Positions 8,501-14,440 of a stretch of DNA of 64,000 nucleotides are shown here, one piece after another. Positions within the stretch are counted from its first letter, which is position 1. The number at the start of each line of letters is the position of its first letter. Made by a program: the position numbers and the translations under genes. Below the pieces are notes generated by a model, which was not told where the DNA came from, made no database searches, and worked only from the letters and a program-made list of their open reading frames with translations. This DNA comes from JBEEFP01 sp041166085 (GTDB taxonomy: Bacteria; Actinomycetota; Acidimicrobiia; Acidimicrobiales; JAFATL01): assembly GCA_041166085.1 (NCBI GenBank), contig JBEEFP010000006.1, forward strand, positions 66,878 through 130,877, in the 5' to 3' direction.

Positions 8501-11218
8501 GTCGTTGGGATCGGTGAAGCCGAAGTCGGCGGCGGTGAGGGTCTCGGCGGTGTCCTCGAGGGTGATCACCGAGCCGTTGGTGCCCGCCGGCGCGTCGTTC
8601 ACGGCAGTGACGTTGAGCGTGAGGGTGTTGGCCGTGGCGTCGGTGTTGACGCCGCCGTTGGCGGTGCCGCCGTCGTCACGGACCTGGAAGGTCAAGGTCG
8701 CGTACGGCGCGCCGCTGGCGTTGCTGGCTGGCGTGAAGACGAGCTTGTTGGCCGCGAGCTCGGTAGCGGTGACGAGGTCGTTGGCCGCGACCGCAACGCT
8801 GTTGTTGGCGAGGGTGCCGGAGCCGGGCAGGGTGGTGATCACCACGCCGCCGAGGCCGTCGGGGGGACTGTCGTTGGGGTCGGTGAAACCGAATGCAGCG
8901 GCGGTGAGGGCGACCGGGGTGTCCTCGAGCGTGCCCACAGAGCCGTTGGTGCCGGCGGGGCCGTCGTTCACGGAGGTGACGTTGACCGTGAGGGTGTTGG
9001 CCGTCGGGTCGAGGTCCGCGCCGAAGTTGGCGAAGCCGCCGTCGTCCTGGACCTGGAACGTGAAGGACGTATAGGGCGTGCCCTTACCGTTGGCAGCAGG
9101 GGTGAAGGCCAGGTTGCCGGCGGTGATGTCAGCCACCGACACGATCACGCCCGCGCTGACCGGCGAGCCGCTCTTGGTGAGCGTCCCCGCGCCGGGCACC
9201 GTCGTGATCCTCACGGCGAAGAGGTTGTTCGCCGGGGTGTCGCTGGGGTCGGTGAAGCCGAAGTCGGCGGCGGTGAACGGGTACGCGGTGTCCTCGAGGC
9301 TGGTCACCGAGCCGTTGGTGCCTGCCGGCGCGTCGTTCACCGAGGTGACCGTGATCGTGAACATGTCCGTCGCCGAGTCGTCGTCGCCACCGCCGGCCGT
9401 TCCCCCGTTGTCCTTGAGCACGACGGACACGGTGGCGGAGCCGTGCTGGTTGGCCGCGGGGGTGAAGGTGAGGTGGCCGCCGGGCGAAACCGCGGGCTGG
9501 GCCGAGAACAGGGCGTTGTTGTCGTTGGTGGCGACGAAGGTCAGCGTCTGCCCCGACTCGCCTGGGCCGTCGTCGATGACGCTGGCCCAGTTGTTCACCG
9601 TCTGCAGGCCGGCGTCCTCGAGGACGGTGCGGTCGTTGCCTCCGGTGAATGACGGCGGGTCGTTCACGGGGGTGACGTTGATGGTCAGGGTGTTCGGCGT
9701 GGCGTCGACGTTCGCGCCACCGTTGGTCGTGCCGCCGTCGTCAGCGACCTGGAACGTGAAGGACGTGTAGGGCGAGCCGTTGGCGTTGGCGGCAGGAACG
9801 AAGGCCAACTTGTTGGCGGCGAGATCGGCTGCCGTCACGAAGTACGGGAGCGTGATCGCAGATCCGTCGTGGGTGAGCGTGCCTGCGGCGGGAGTGTTCG
9901 TGATCTCGATGCTGTGGAGGGCGTTGGGCGGGCTGTCGTTGGGGTCGGTGAAGCCGAAGTCGGCGGCGGTGAGCGTCTTGGTCGTGTCCTCGAGGGTGGT
10001 CACCGACCCGTCGGTCCCGGCGGGGCGATCGTTCACCGAGTTGACAGTGAGGGAGACGACGACCGGCGCCGAGTCGCCGAAGCCGTCGTTGGCCACGTAC
10101 TTGAACGAGTCGGCGCCGGCGTAGTTGGCGGTCGGCGTGTAGACGACTGTGGCCGTGCACGTCTTGGGCAGGGTGCCCACGCACGACGACGGCGTCGAGA
10201 TGGTGCCGAGGGTGCCGTGGGCGGGAGCGGTGCCGATCGAGAACGTCGTGGCGTCGCCGTCGCCGTCGCTCGCCTGCAGCGTGATCGGGCCGGTGGCGGT
10301 GTCCTCGTTGGTGCTGGCGGAGTTGACTACCGCGACGGGAGGCTCGCCGATGGCCTCGTAGCCGGCGAGGGTGGTGAGGGCGGACGTGCGGTCGATCCGC
10401 GACCCGATCATGGCGATGACGGTCTTGCCTGTCCCCTGGTTGTTGGTGATCTGGGCGCCGCTCCAGTTGCCAAGCACGACGCTCGTGGTCCCCGGGGCGA
10501 TGGCGGCGGAGCTGAACGTGCCGGGCGATTGCAGGAACGTGCCGCCAAGGGAGGAGAACCCGGCCACCGGGGTGAGGGTGGTCCCGGCCCGATTGCGGCC
10601 GCACACAATGATCGTACGGGTGGCGCCCCGCGGGCCGGAGCTGACTGCGGGCGGGCACGCGCTGCCCGGGGTCGCGCTCGAGGAGGTGACGACCGCGGAC
10701 AGGACCTCGAAGACGTGGGATGTCGTCGTCAGCGCCCCAGTCGACGACGCCGACGCGGTGGAGAGCGGGTCGAGACGCTTCGACGGACTCACCTTGACCA
10801 CCCATTTACCGACCCGATCGGCGCTGCCCGTCGTGGTCCTGGCGGTCACCTTGAAGGCGGAGGAGCTGGAGCCAACAGAGAGGGGCGAGGCTGCCGTGAC
10901 GGCGGCGTAGTAACGACACTGGGTCGAGCTCGGCCTGATCGTCCAGTTGGAAGGCCCGTGGGGACACGACAAGACGTCCCATCGACTGGGGCTCGTGATC
11001 TCGACGCCTGCGATCGGCCCGCTGCCGGTGTTGTTGATCGTGAAGGTGAAGGTGCTGGTTGCCCCGCGTGTCGCCGTTCCGGGCGAGACCGAGGCGGTGG
11101 CCGAGGTGGTCGCTGCCTGGGCGGGGCCTCCTTGGATGACGGCTGCCGTGACGAGGGCGAACCCGAAGATGATGAGCAGCGAACGCCGGCGGCGCCCGTC
11201 GGCGCGACCCGTGTTCAT
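2510..11218 (-). CDS. giant secreted protein: cadherin-like repeats plus C-terminal beta-helix (2,902 aa)
   Basis: The start is taken at the ATG at 11218 (GGAG ribosome site upstream); the frame is open to 11368 but lacks a signal there. Residues 1-35 are a signal peptide: a basic RRRR, a hydrophobic run, then GGPAQA as the cleavage site. Residues about 36-150 resemble a DUF11-like beta domain. From about 290 to 1,850 are tandem cadherin/Big_9-like domains bounded by V-N-D-x-P motifs, with acidic EDT/DxD calcium-type motifs and YTPxxNYxGxDSFxY signatures; five of them carry FGFTDP. From about 1,950 (VWYVADSAPAPRDGT) to the end is an Asn/Gly/Thr-rich right-handed parallel beta-helix. There is no C-terminal membrane segment or sortase signal, so it is probably released or held non-covalently. 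Roles in adhesion or glycan binding are plausible. It is the main cargo of the presumed integrated element. Confidence 0.9.
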   Translation of the reverse strand: MNTGRADGRRRRSLLIIFGFALVTAAVIQGGPAQAATTSATASVSPGTATRGATSTFTFTINNTGSGPIAGVEITSPSRWDVLSCPHGPSNWTIRPSSTQCRYYAAVTAASPLSVGSSSSAFKVTARTTTGSADRVGKWVVKVSPSKRLDPLSTASASSTGALTTTSHVFEVLSAVVTSSSATPGSACPPAVSSGPRGATRTIIVCGRNRAGTTLTPVAGFSSLGGTFLQSPGTFSSAAIAPGTTSVVLGNWSGAQITNNQGTGKTVIAMIGSRIDRTSALTTLAGYEAIGEPPVAVVNSASTNEDTATGPITLQASDGDGDATTFSIGTAPAHGTLGTISTPSSCVGTLPKTCTATVVYTPTANYAGADSFKYVANDGFGDSAPVVVSLTVNSVNDRPAGTDGSVTTLEDTTKTLTAADFGFTDPNDSPPNALHSIEITNTPAAGTLTHDGSAITLPYFVTAADLAANKLAFVPAANANGSPYTSFTFQVADDGGTTNGGANVDATPNTLTINVTPVNDPPSFTGGNDRTVLEDAGLQTVNNWASVIDDGPGESGQTLTFVATNDNNALFSAQPAVSPGGHLTFTPAANQHGSATVSVVLKDNGGTAGGGDDDSATDMFTITVTSVNDAPAGTNGSVTSLEDTAYPFTAADFGFTDPSDTPANNLFAVRITTVPGAGTLTKSGSPVSAGVIVSVADITAGNLAFTPAANGKGTPYTSFTFQVQDDGGFANFGADLDPTANTLTVNVTSVNDGPAGTNGSVGTLEDTPVALTAAAFGFTDPNDSPPDGLGGVVITTLPGSGTLANNSVAVAANDLVTATELAANKLVFTPASNASGAPYATLTFQVRDDGGTANGGVNTDATANTLTLNVTAVNDAPAGTNGSVITLEDTAETLTAADFGFTDPNDSPANAFAGVVITTLPGAGTLANNSVAVVAGGFVTAADVAANKLVFTPAANGNGTPYTSFTFQVQDDGGTANSGSDTDPTANTFTVNVTSVNDAPAGTNGSVITIEDTAIALAAGDFGFTDPDDNPDDGFAGVVITTLPANGTLTTSSVPTAAGDFVAAADLAGNLVFTPATNGEGSPYTTFTFQVRDDGGTANSGSDSDSTANTLTINVTPVNDAPTAVGDTYPVPPGGLTVAAPGVLGNDTDPDAGDTKTAILVAGPAHAAGAGGTFTLNNNGSFNYTPETTFTTGTDSFTYKVKDVGNLESAPATVSLPLNQPPTADNDGPYITNEDTLLSVNAANGVLNGDADPDTAPNPALTAVLVSGPSHAAVSGFTLNSDGSFGYTPALNYNGPDSFTYKANDGASDSNVATVSITVNPVNDAPTATNLNGAETYTEDTTLNLTDIVASDVDSANVTATLTLSNTAAGSLTTATSGTTTSTYTVGTGVWTASGPIAEVNTLLAGVSFSPAANVNANFTIATSVSDGALSATGSKAVTGTPVNDPPTASNLNAAETYTEDTPLNLTDIVAADVDSANVTATLTLSSTTVGTLTTATSGTTTSTYTVGTGVWSASGPIAEVNTLLAGVSFSPAANVNANFTIATSVSDGALSVTGSKAVTGTPVNDAPSITLSGSTPSFTEDGSPVTVDGGLTVADVDSANLASGSVTVSAGLHSGDTLSFTTAGGISDTNALPEVLTLTGSTTVANWQSALQSVQFSTTNQDPGTSRTIRFTVSDGTASSTPADKAVTVVPVNDPPVLNLDAPGTLTFTENGSATNLFGPAASVTDVDNATLASLKVTIGTGFDAAFDTLDLNTAGFTTNFTGGVLTITKAGGTPADFTTALRNVRFRNTSDDPDHRNDGTPNPSDADRTVSAVANDGTDNSVSQSRNLTITPVNDPPSVPTALPTTTDVRNTTLVAGTNSVTGPKVTRTVDFKSNSIDPDGLESNITVVPASSAATVQSGRITLDASGNLVYEPPASASLASDTYGYQLTDGSTPSSSITFTVNLSGAVWYVADSAPAPRDGTAARPFDTVAGALGVASTNQAIHIRRAPGDGVLTAGVTLQSGQKLIGEGVALTNTDVGSATAETLFAAGTKPELTSSNVDTVTVAANAQIAGLTLNPDGTANAVSNGVSAAGVTLRDMAVNDTGTNATQPGIELTGTGNGLTFSGTDTLSTTAAGALSVTNTALSGTIASTTVTAGTASPGVSLNATTGSLTFTTVAITTSSQTGFLLVNADAIDVGSGSVATTNRPAVDATQLDTGSDLTFTDVDSTNSTTTGVNLAGANTNWTFSTGSGSTISGATGDSFAVNGGSGNITYPGSISNSATGTLSVNIQNKNGGTVPFSGALNSSGFPGKGVSLTGNTGTTMSFTGGVFVSSGATNGFVATGGGTVSVTGSTNTLATTTGTALNVNGTTIGASGMNFKSISSNGATNGIVLNGTGAGILTVTGDGSQTGGLFDRDGSGGTIQSTSQDAVLLTNAHATLRQLNVTNAGWDGVQATGSGNVTLSAVDINHPGNANPAANGATGNPSGFGGGNGFYVENGSGTYSFDNNSRVINWQSSQSNAVLLHNTGTNFTSLTVDHALISTSATAAAGIHANLNGATSGQVGITNSEFTLIDQNGAQILNNGSGTIRAIVQGNNFHDADATSGDGNNTLYLANSANGHLNYTIGGGGALGNTFHNLARLTTLAGVIQVDAAGGDSGTPSGGVINGAITNNNIWNDSGFVNGRRAIDIQVEADSHNLGQLVGAITNNTVNNVQGNAIHVSVVSVGGGSVTDANWTITGNNLGTPGTNNGIRVGLDNTDSSSAIEFETNVDVIASSNAQLANKLQVSNNTAVNSANNATGGTLDITNIGSSGASGSATLDATITNNTLTNVDTAGTGHVLDVLNSSASSHETLNLNITGNNTTLGGSTAGEIRLRQLAGTYNIVGGVAAVSGNNSGDTVATTGSFGTVASVTTPTAPSF
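6522..7247 (-). repeat. two near-identical 363-bp tandem repeats inside the giant gene
   Basis: The segments starting at about 6522 and 6885 are highly similar with a period of 363 bp (121 residues). They share long exact blocks, for example around GVSFSPAANVNANFTIATSV and the TYTVGTGVW segment. The high DNA identity, compared with the more diverged neighbouring domains, indicates a recent duplication or gene conversion of one extracellular domain. Confidence 0.85.
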
Positions 11219-11703
11219 CGTGCCTGCTCCGCCGAGCGCGGTTCGACCGCATGGAGCGATCGTCGAGCGGCCGCGGGGGAAGCCCTGCCGAACGCCGCGC
11301 CCTGTTGGCCCGGCCGCCGTCTCGTTGTCACGAATCCCCCCGGACGATGCAATGTGCATCATCTTCACGACGACCGACGGCCGTCGCCTGATTCGACAGT
11401 ATCGGCAGCGCAGATGCTGTCAAGACCACAACGACGGAGATCATCGATTGTTTCGATCGGATGACCCCAGGCGCGTGAATTGTCCAGATTTCGCGGCTGT
11501 TGCGTGCGCCGCTACTCGCCCCGGCAAACGAGATTCGGAGTCACCGGAGTCGAGAGTGCTGTGCCAGACCCGTGCCAGAAGGAGCGGTCAACGGCGGTGA
11601 TTCCGGGTTACCAACGGTCAGTCGCTTGGGACCACACGGTTCGTCTGACCTGCGACTTCTCGAATCGGCGCTGGTTGGCGGCGCGTCGCGCGATACTCGC
11701 AAT

Positions 11704-11753
11704 TGCGCCTGAAAAGCGCGAGGTCACCGGATCGACGCCGGTCCCGACCACCA
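11704..11753 (+). other. 3' half of tRNA-Phe(GAA): probable attachment-site remnant
   Basis: The sequence folds as tRNA positions 27-76. Anticodon stem TGCGC/GCGCG encloses loop CTGAAAA (anticodon GAA, Phe). AGGTC is the variable loop. T-stem ACCGG/CCGGT encloses the 7-nt loop ATCGACG. CCCGACC is the 3' acceptor strand, followed by A and CCA. The expected GGTCGGG acceptor strand and a D-arm are not found upstream. The T-loop begins with A instead of the invariant T, so it is not a working tRNA. Integrases that target tRNA genes leave exactly such a 3' copy at the distal end of the element. Confidence 0.75.
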
Positions 11754-11754
11754 C

Positions 11755-11780
11755 GATGGGCGACCTTCGGATCGCCCATC
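11755..11780. terminator. terminator hairpin after the tRNA remnant
   Basis: A perfect 9-bp stem GATGGGCGA / TCGCCCATC with an 8-nt loop starts 2 nt after the CCA of the tRNA-Phe remnant, the usual place for a tRNA terminator. On the minus strand it also lies 17 nt past the HAD hydrolase gene and could stop that transcript. Confidence 0.6.
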
Positions 11781-11796
11781 TTCCGCGTCGCTCAGG

Positions 11797-12528
11797 TCAC
11801 TGCCCGTAACCGAGGACCCCGGGCAGCTCGGTGTGCGACCTGACCACGTGGTGAGCCTCGGGCTGGTCCGTGGAGTCGTCGTCGAAGACCCCGGCATAGC
11901 GAACGGCCGTCATGCCCATCGCCAGCGCGCCGGCGACGTCGGTGCGCCGCAGGTCGCCCACGTGGGCAGTGCGCTCCGGCGTCACACCGCCGAGGCCCTC
12001 GAGCGCGTGCTCGAAGATCACGCGTGACGGCTTGTAGGCGCCGACGTCGTCGGAGAACGACCAGTGGTCGAACAGCGGCAGCACGCCGTGACGGATGAGG
12101 TGCTCGCGCAGGACGGCCGACGACGTGAACCCGACATCGCAGATGATGCCGAGCCGCACGCCGGCGTCGTGCAGCGTGTGCAGGCACCTCTCGACGCCGT
12201 CGGTGAGGTGCAGCTCGGCCTCGTCCCCCGCCCGTCCGAACGACTCGGTGAGGGCAGCCCTGACGTCGTCCGGCAACTCGAGGCCGAGATCGCCGATCGC
12301 GTCCTCGGCCGCCTGTACGGCCTGGTACTGCTCGTTGGCGGTCCACGCCGCGACGTAGCGCTCCCACGAGGCGTCGTATACGACGTCGATCTGCTGGCGC
12401 TCGAGGGCGAACCCCGCGTCCTCGAGGATGCCCGCCCAGGCGTCGAGCCGGCGGTTGCGCAGGTGGCCGCGATCCTCGAACACGAGGGTGTTCCAGAAGT
12501 CGAAGGTGACGGCTTCGATGGCGGTCAT
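11797..12528 (-). CDS. HAD-superfamily hydrolase
   Basis: A 243-residue cytosolic protein beginning MTAIEAVTFDFWNTLV, with the HAD motif I nucleophile Asp (DFWNT). Motif II appears near IICDVGFTSS, a lysine at VGAYKPSRVIF (motif III) and the acidic motif IV at VGDLRRTDVAGA. The helical cap lies between about 20 and 95, as in subclass IA phosphatases. The usual general acid at motif I +2 is Trp rather than Asp, a variant seen in some HAD proteins of unknown substrate. The start is the ATG at 12528, which overlaps the malic enzyme stop (ATGA); an upstream ATG at 12543 is less likely. It is the second gene of an operon with the malic enzyme. Confidence 0.85.
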   Translation of the reverse strand: MTAIEAVTFDFWNTLVFEDRGHLRNRRLDAWAGILEDAGFALERQQIDVVYDASWERYVAAWTANEQYQAVQAAEDAIGDLGLELPDDVRAALTESFGRAGDEAELHLTDGVERCLHTLHDAGVRLGIICDVGFTSSAVLREHLIRHGVLPLFDHWSFSDDVGAYKPSRVIFEHALEGLGGVTPERTAHVGDLRRTDVAGALAMGMTAVRYAGVFDDDSTDQPEAHHVVRSHTELPGVLGYGQ

Positions 12529-13931
12529 CCGCGGTGGCGGCACACGCCGTCGGCCTTCGCCGCCTCCGCGACCGACGACGCCACCAGCTCGACGACCCGC
12601 TTGTTGAACACACTGGGAACCACGTAGCTCGGCGCCAGCTCGTTGTCCGGCACGGCGCCGGCGATGGCTTCGGCCGCGGCCAGCTTCATGTGCTCGGTGA
12701 TCTTGGTGGCACCGGCGTCGAGGGCGCCCCGGAAGATGCCAGGGAAGCAGAGCACGTTGTTGATCTGGTTGGCGTAGTCGCTTCGGCCTGTCGCGATGAC
12801 GGCCGCGAGACCGTCGGCCTGCTCCGGCGTGATCTCCGGATCGGGGTTGGCCAGCGCAAAGACGATGGGGTCCTTGTGCATCACCCGCAGGTCGTCACGG
12901 GTGATGATCCCCGGCCCACTCACGCCGACGAAGACGTCACTCCCCGGCATGACCTCGTGCAGTGCTCCCCTGCGCATCTCGGGGTTGGTGTGCTCGGCCA
13001 GCCACTGCTTGGCCGGATTCAGCTCGTCCCGCCCTTCGTAGATGGCGCCCTTGCGGTCCACGCCGATGACGTTGGGCACCCCCGCGTTGGTGAGGATCTT
13101 GGCGATGGCGACGCCCGCCGCGCCGACGCCGGCGATGACGACCTTGAGGTCCTCCATCTTCTTGTCGACGACCTTCAACGAATTGCGAAGGGCGGCGAGC
13201 ACGACCACGGCCGTCCCGTGCTGGTCGTCGTGGAAGACGGGGATGTCGAGGCTGGCCTGGAGTCGCTCCTCGACGTCGAAGCACTGCGGCGCGGCGATGT
13301 CCTCCAGGTTGATACCGCCGAAGACGGGTTCGAGGCGCTGCACGGACTCGACGATCTCGTCCGGCGAGTCGACGTTGAGACAGATCGGGAACGCGTCGAT
13401 GCCCGCGAACTCCTTGAACAACAGGGCCTTGCCCTCCATCACCGGGAGCGCGGCGTAGGGCCCGATGTCGCCCAGGCCGAGGACGGCGGTGCCGTCGGTG
13501 ACGATGGCCACCGTGTTCTTCTTGATCGTGTAGGTGTGGACCTCGTCCGGGTCCTTGGCGATGGCGTTGCACACGCGCGCCACGCCCGGCGTGTACGCCA
13601 TCGAGAGGTCGTCGCGGTTGGTGAGGGGGATCTTCGAACGCACCTCGATCTTGCCGCCCATATGCATGAGGAACGTGCGGTCGGCGACGTCGCGCACATG
13701 CACGCCCTCCACCGCCTCGACCGCGCCGCGGATGCGTTCCACGTGACCCTCGTCGATGGCCAGCACCGTGATGTCGCGCACCATGCGGTCGGCCACCACC
13801 TCGACGAGGTCGAGGGCGCCGATGCTGCCGCCCGCCTCACCGATGGCGGTGGTCAGTCGCCCCAGGGTGCCGGGGCTGTTCTCCTCCTCGACGCGGATGC
13901 GCACCGAGTACTGCGTGTTGGGCGTGGCCAT
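12525..13931 (-). CDS. NAD(P)-dependent malic enzyme with N-terminal ACT domain
   Basis: A 468-residue enzyme that decarboxylates malate to pyruvate. Residues about 8-85 form an ACT regulatory domain (YSVRIRVEEENSPGTLGRLT), which usually binds an amino acid. The malic N-terminal domain follows with SKIPLTNRDDLSMAYTPGVA and KKNTVAIVTDGTAVLGLGDI, then the catalytic region KEFAGIDAFPI and FHDDQHGTAVV. The NAD-binding domain has GVGAAGVAIAKIL. The length fits the short bacterial malic enzyme class plus ACT. The gene starts at an ATG preceded by intergenic palindromes and is followed by a translationally coupled HAD hydrolase. Confidence 0.95.
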   Translation of the reverse strand: MATPNTQYSVRIRVEEENSPGTLGRLTTAIGEAGGSIGALDLVEVVADRMVRDITVLAIDEGHVERIRGAVEAVEGVHVRDVADRTFLMHMGGKIEVRSKIPLTNRDDLSMAYTPGVARVCNAIAKDPDEVHTYTIKKNTVAIVTDGTAVLGLGDIGPYAALPVMEGKALLFKEFAGIDAFPICLNVDSPDEIVESVQRLEPVFGGINLEDIAAPQCFDVEERLQASLDIPVFHDDQHGTAVVVLAALRNSLKVVDKKMEDLKVVIAGVGAAGVAIAKILTNAGVPNVIGVDRKGAIYEGRDELNPAKQWLAEHTNPEMRRGALHEVMPGSDVFVGVSGPGIITRDDLRVMHKDPIVFALANPDPEITPEQADGLAAVIATGRSDYANQINNVLCFPGIFRGALDAGATKITEHMKLAAAEAIAGAVPDNELAPSYVVPSVFNKRVVELVASSVAEAAKADGVCRHRG

Positions 13932-13975
13932 GGGAGCCGCGAATCTACCGACGGCCCGTCACAACCACCCAACCG

Positions 13976-14026
13976 GCGTCTCGAGGAAATGGGGTACGGA
14001 ATCCGTACCCCATTTCCTCGAGACGC
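13976..14026. repeat. 51-bp palindrome with perfect 25-bp arms
   Basis: GCGTCTCGAGGAAATGGGGT... at 13976-14000 is exactly mirrored at 14002-14026 around a single A at 14001. It lies 45 nt upstream of the malic enzyme start and downstream of bldC. No terminator T-run follows it, and its core GGGGTACGGA/TCCGTACCCC is much longer than normal operators. It may be a dispersed palindromic element. Confidence 0.9.
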
Positions 14027-14032
14027 GAGAAA

Positions 14033-14052
14033 GCCGAGCCTCCCGGCTCGGC
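14033..14052 (-). terminator. GC-rich hairpin downstream of bldC
   Basis: GCCGAGCC / GGCTCGGC is an 8-bp perfect stem with a 4-nt loop (TCCC), flanked by partly complementary GAGA/CTCTC. It is the second of two hairpins between bldC and the large palindrome, and may be a back-up terminator. Confidence 0.45.
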
Positions 14053-14083
14053 CTCTCGCTTCCTACCCCCTGAGAGATGCAAC

Positions 14084-14114
14084 AGGGCCGGGTTCCCCCC
14101 CGAGACCCGGCCCT
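14084..14114 (-). terminator. terminator hairpin of bldC
   Basis: A 10-bp perfect stem AGGGCCGGGT / ACCCGGCCCT with an 11-nt loop lies 14 nt beyond the bldC stop. On the minus strand it is followed by GTTGCATCTC, without a real T-run, as is common in high-GC actinobacteria. Confidence 0.6.
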
Positions 14115-14127
14115 GAAGGTCTTGTTG

Positions 14128-14325
14128 CTATGCGCCCTCGTGCTCCATCTGCTCGAGGCAGCGGCGGATCTCGCTGGCCCGGAAGCGGCGGTGGCCGCCG
14201 AGGGTGCGGATCGCGGTGATCTTTCCGGCACGCGCCCAGCGGGTCACGGTCTTCGGATTGACCCGGAAGAGCGCAGCCACCTCAGCCGGGGTGAGGAGTG
14301 CGTCGGGTGCATTCTGGTCGGCCAT
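14128..14325 (-). CDS. bldC: BldC-type MerR-family DNA-binding regulator
   Basis: A 65-residue protein, almost entirely one winged-helix MerR-like domain: LLTPAEVAALFRVNPKTVTR, then WARAGKITAIRTLGGHRRFR. This is nearly the Streptomyces BldC sequence through the helix-turn-helix and wing. BldC binds direct repeats cooperatively and controls developmental timing; in non-sporulating actinobacteria its role is less clear. The short length, the lack of an effector domain and the LGGHRR wing motif support the call. It is divergently transcribed from the amino acid dehydrogenase gene across a 115-bp AT-richer spacer. Confidence 0.93.
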   Translation of the reverse strand: MADQNAPDALLTPAEVAALFRVNPKTVTRWARAGKITAIRTLGGHRRFRASEIRRCLEQMEHEGA

Positions 14326-14440
14326 GGGTTGTCCCTTCGGAGCTGTCCGTTTCGTCTCCTAAGTCTCGGCATTGGTGCTTTGTTGGTCTATAGCGCCATC
14401 GCGTCATTTCTGGGGGGTTAGTACTGACTAGTCATGGTGT

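Larger units (their letters stand above)
11219..11796. other. 578-bp non-coding stretch at the element/chromosome junction
   Basis: This stretch holds the upstream region of the giant gene, a tRNA-Phe 3' half at 11704-11753 and a terminator hairpin at 11755-11780. No coding frame with a ribosome site or recognisable protein is seen; reading frames through it on the plus strand end in translated tRNA sequence. Confidence 0.6.

Noticed and set aside
5828..9652. Open frame of 1,274 codons on the plus strand
   Set aside because: It is antisense to the repeat region of the giant gene. Its Val/Gly/Arg/Asp-rich, repetitive translation mirrors the opposite-strand repeats and shows no recognisable domain or ribosome site.
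9869..11464. Open frame of 531 codons on the plus strand
   Set aside because: Antisense to the N-terminal part of the giant gene, same compositional artefact.
11640..11753. Complete tRNA gene
   Set aside because: Only positions 27-76 fit a tRNA; no acceptor 5' strand or D-arm with the GG motif is found upstream, and the T-loop lacks T54.
12534..14219. Open frame of 561 codons on the plus strand
   Set aside because: Antisense to the malic enzyme gene; ends within the intergenic palindromes.
13959..14231. Small ORF reading WGTDSVPHFLE on the minus strand
   Set aside because: The peptide is just the translated 51-bp palindrome plus out-of-phase bldC.
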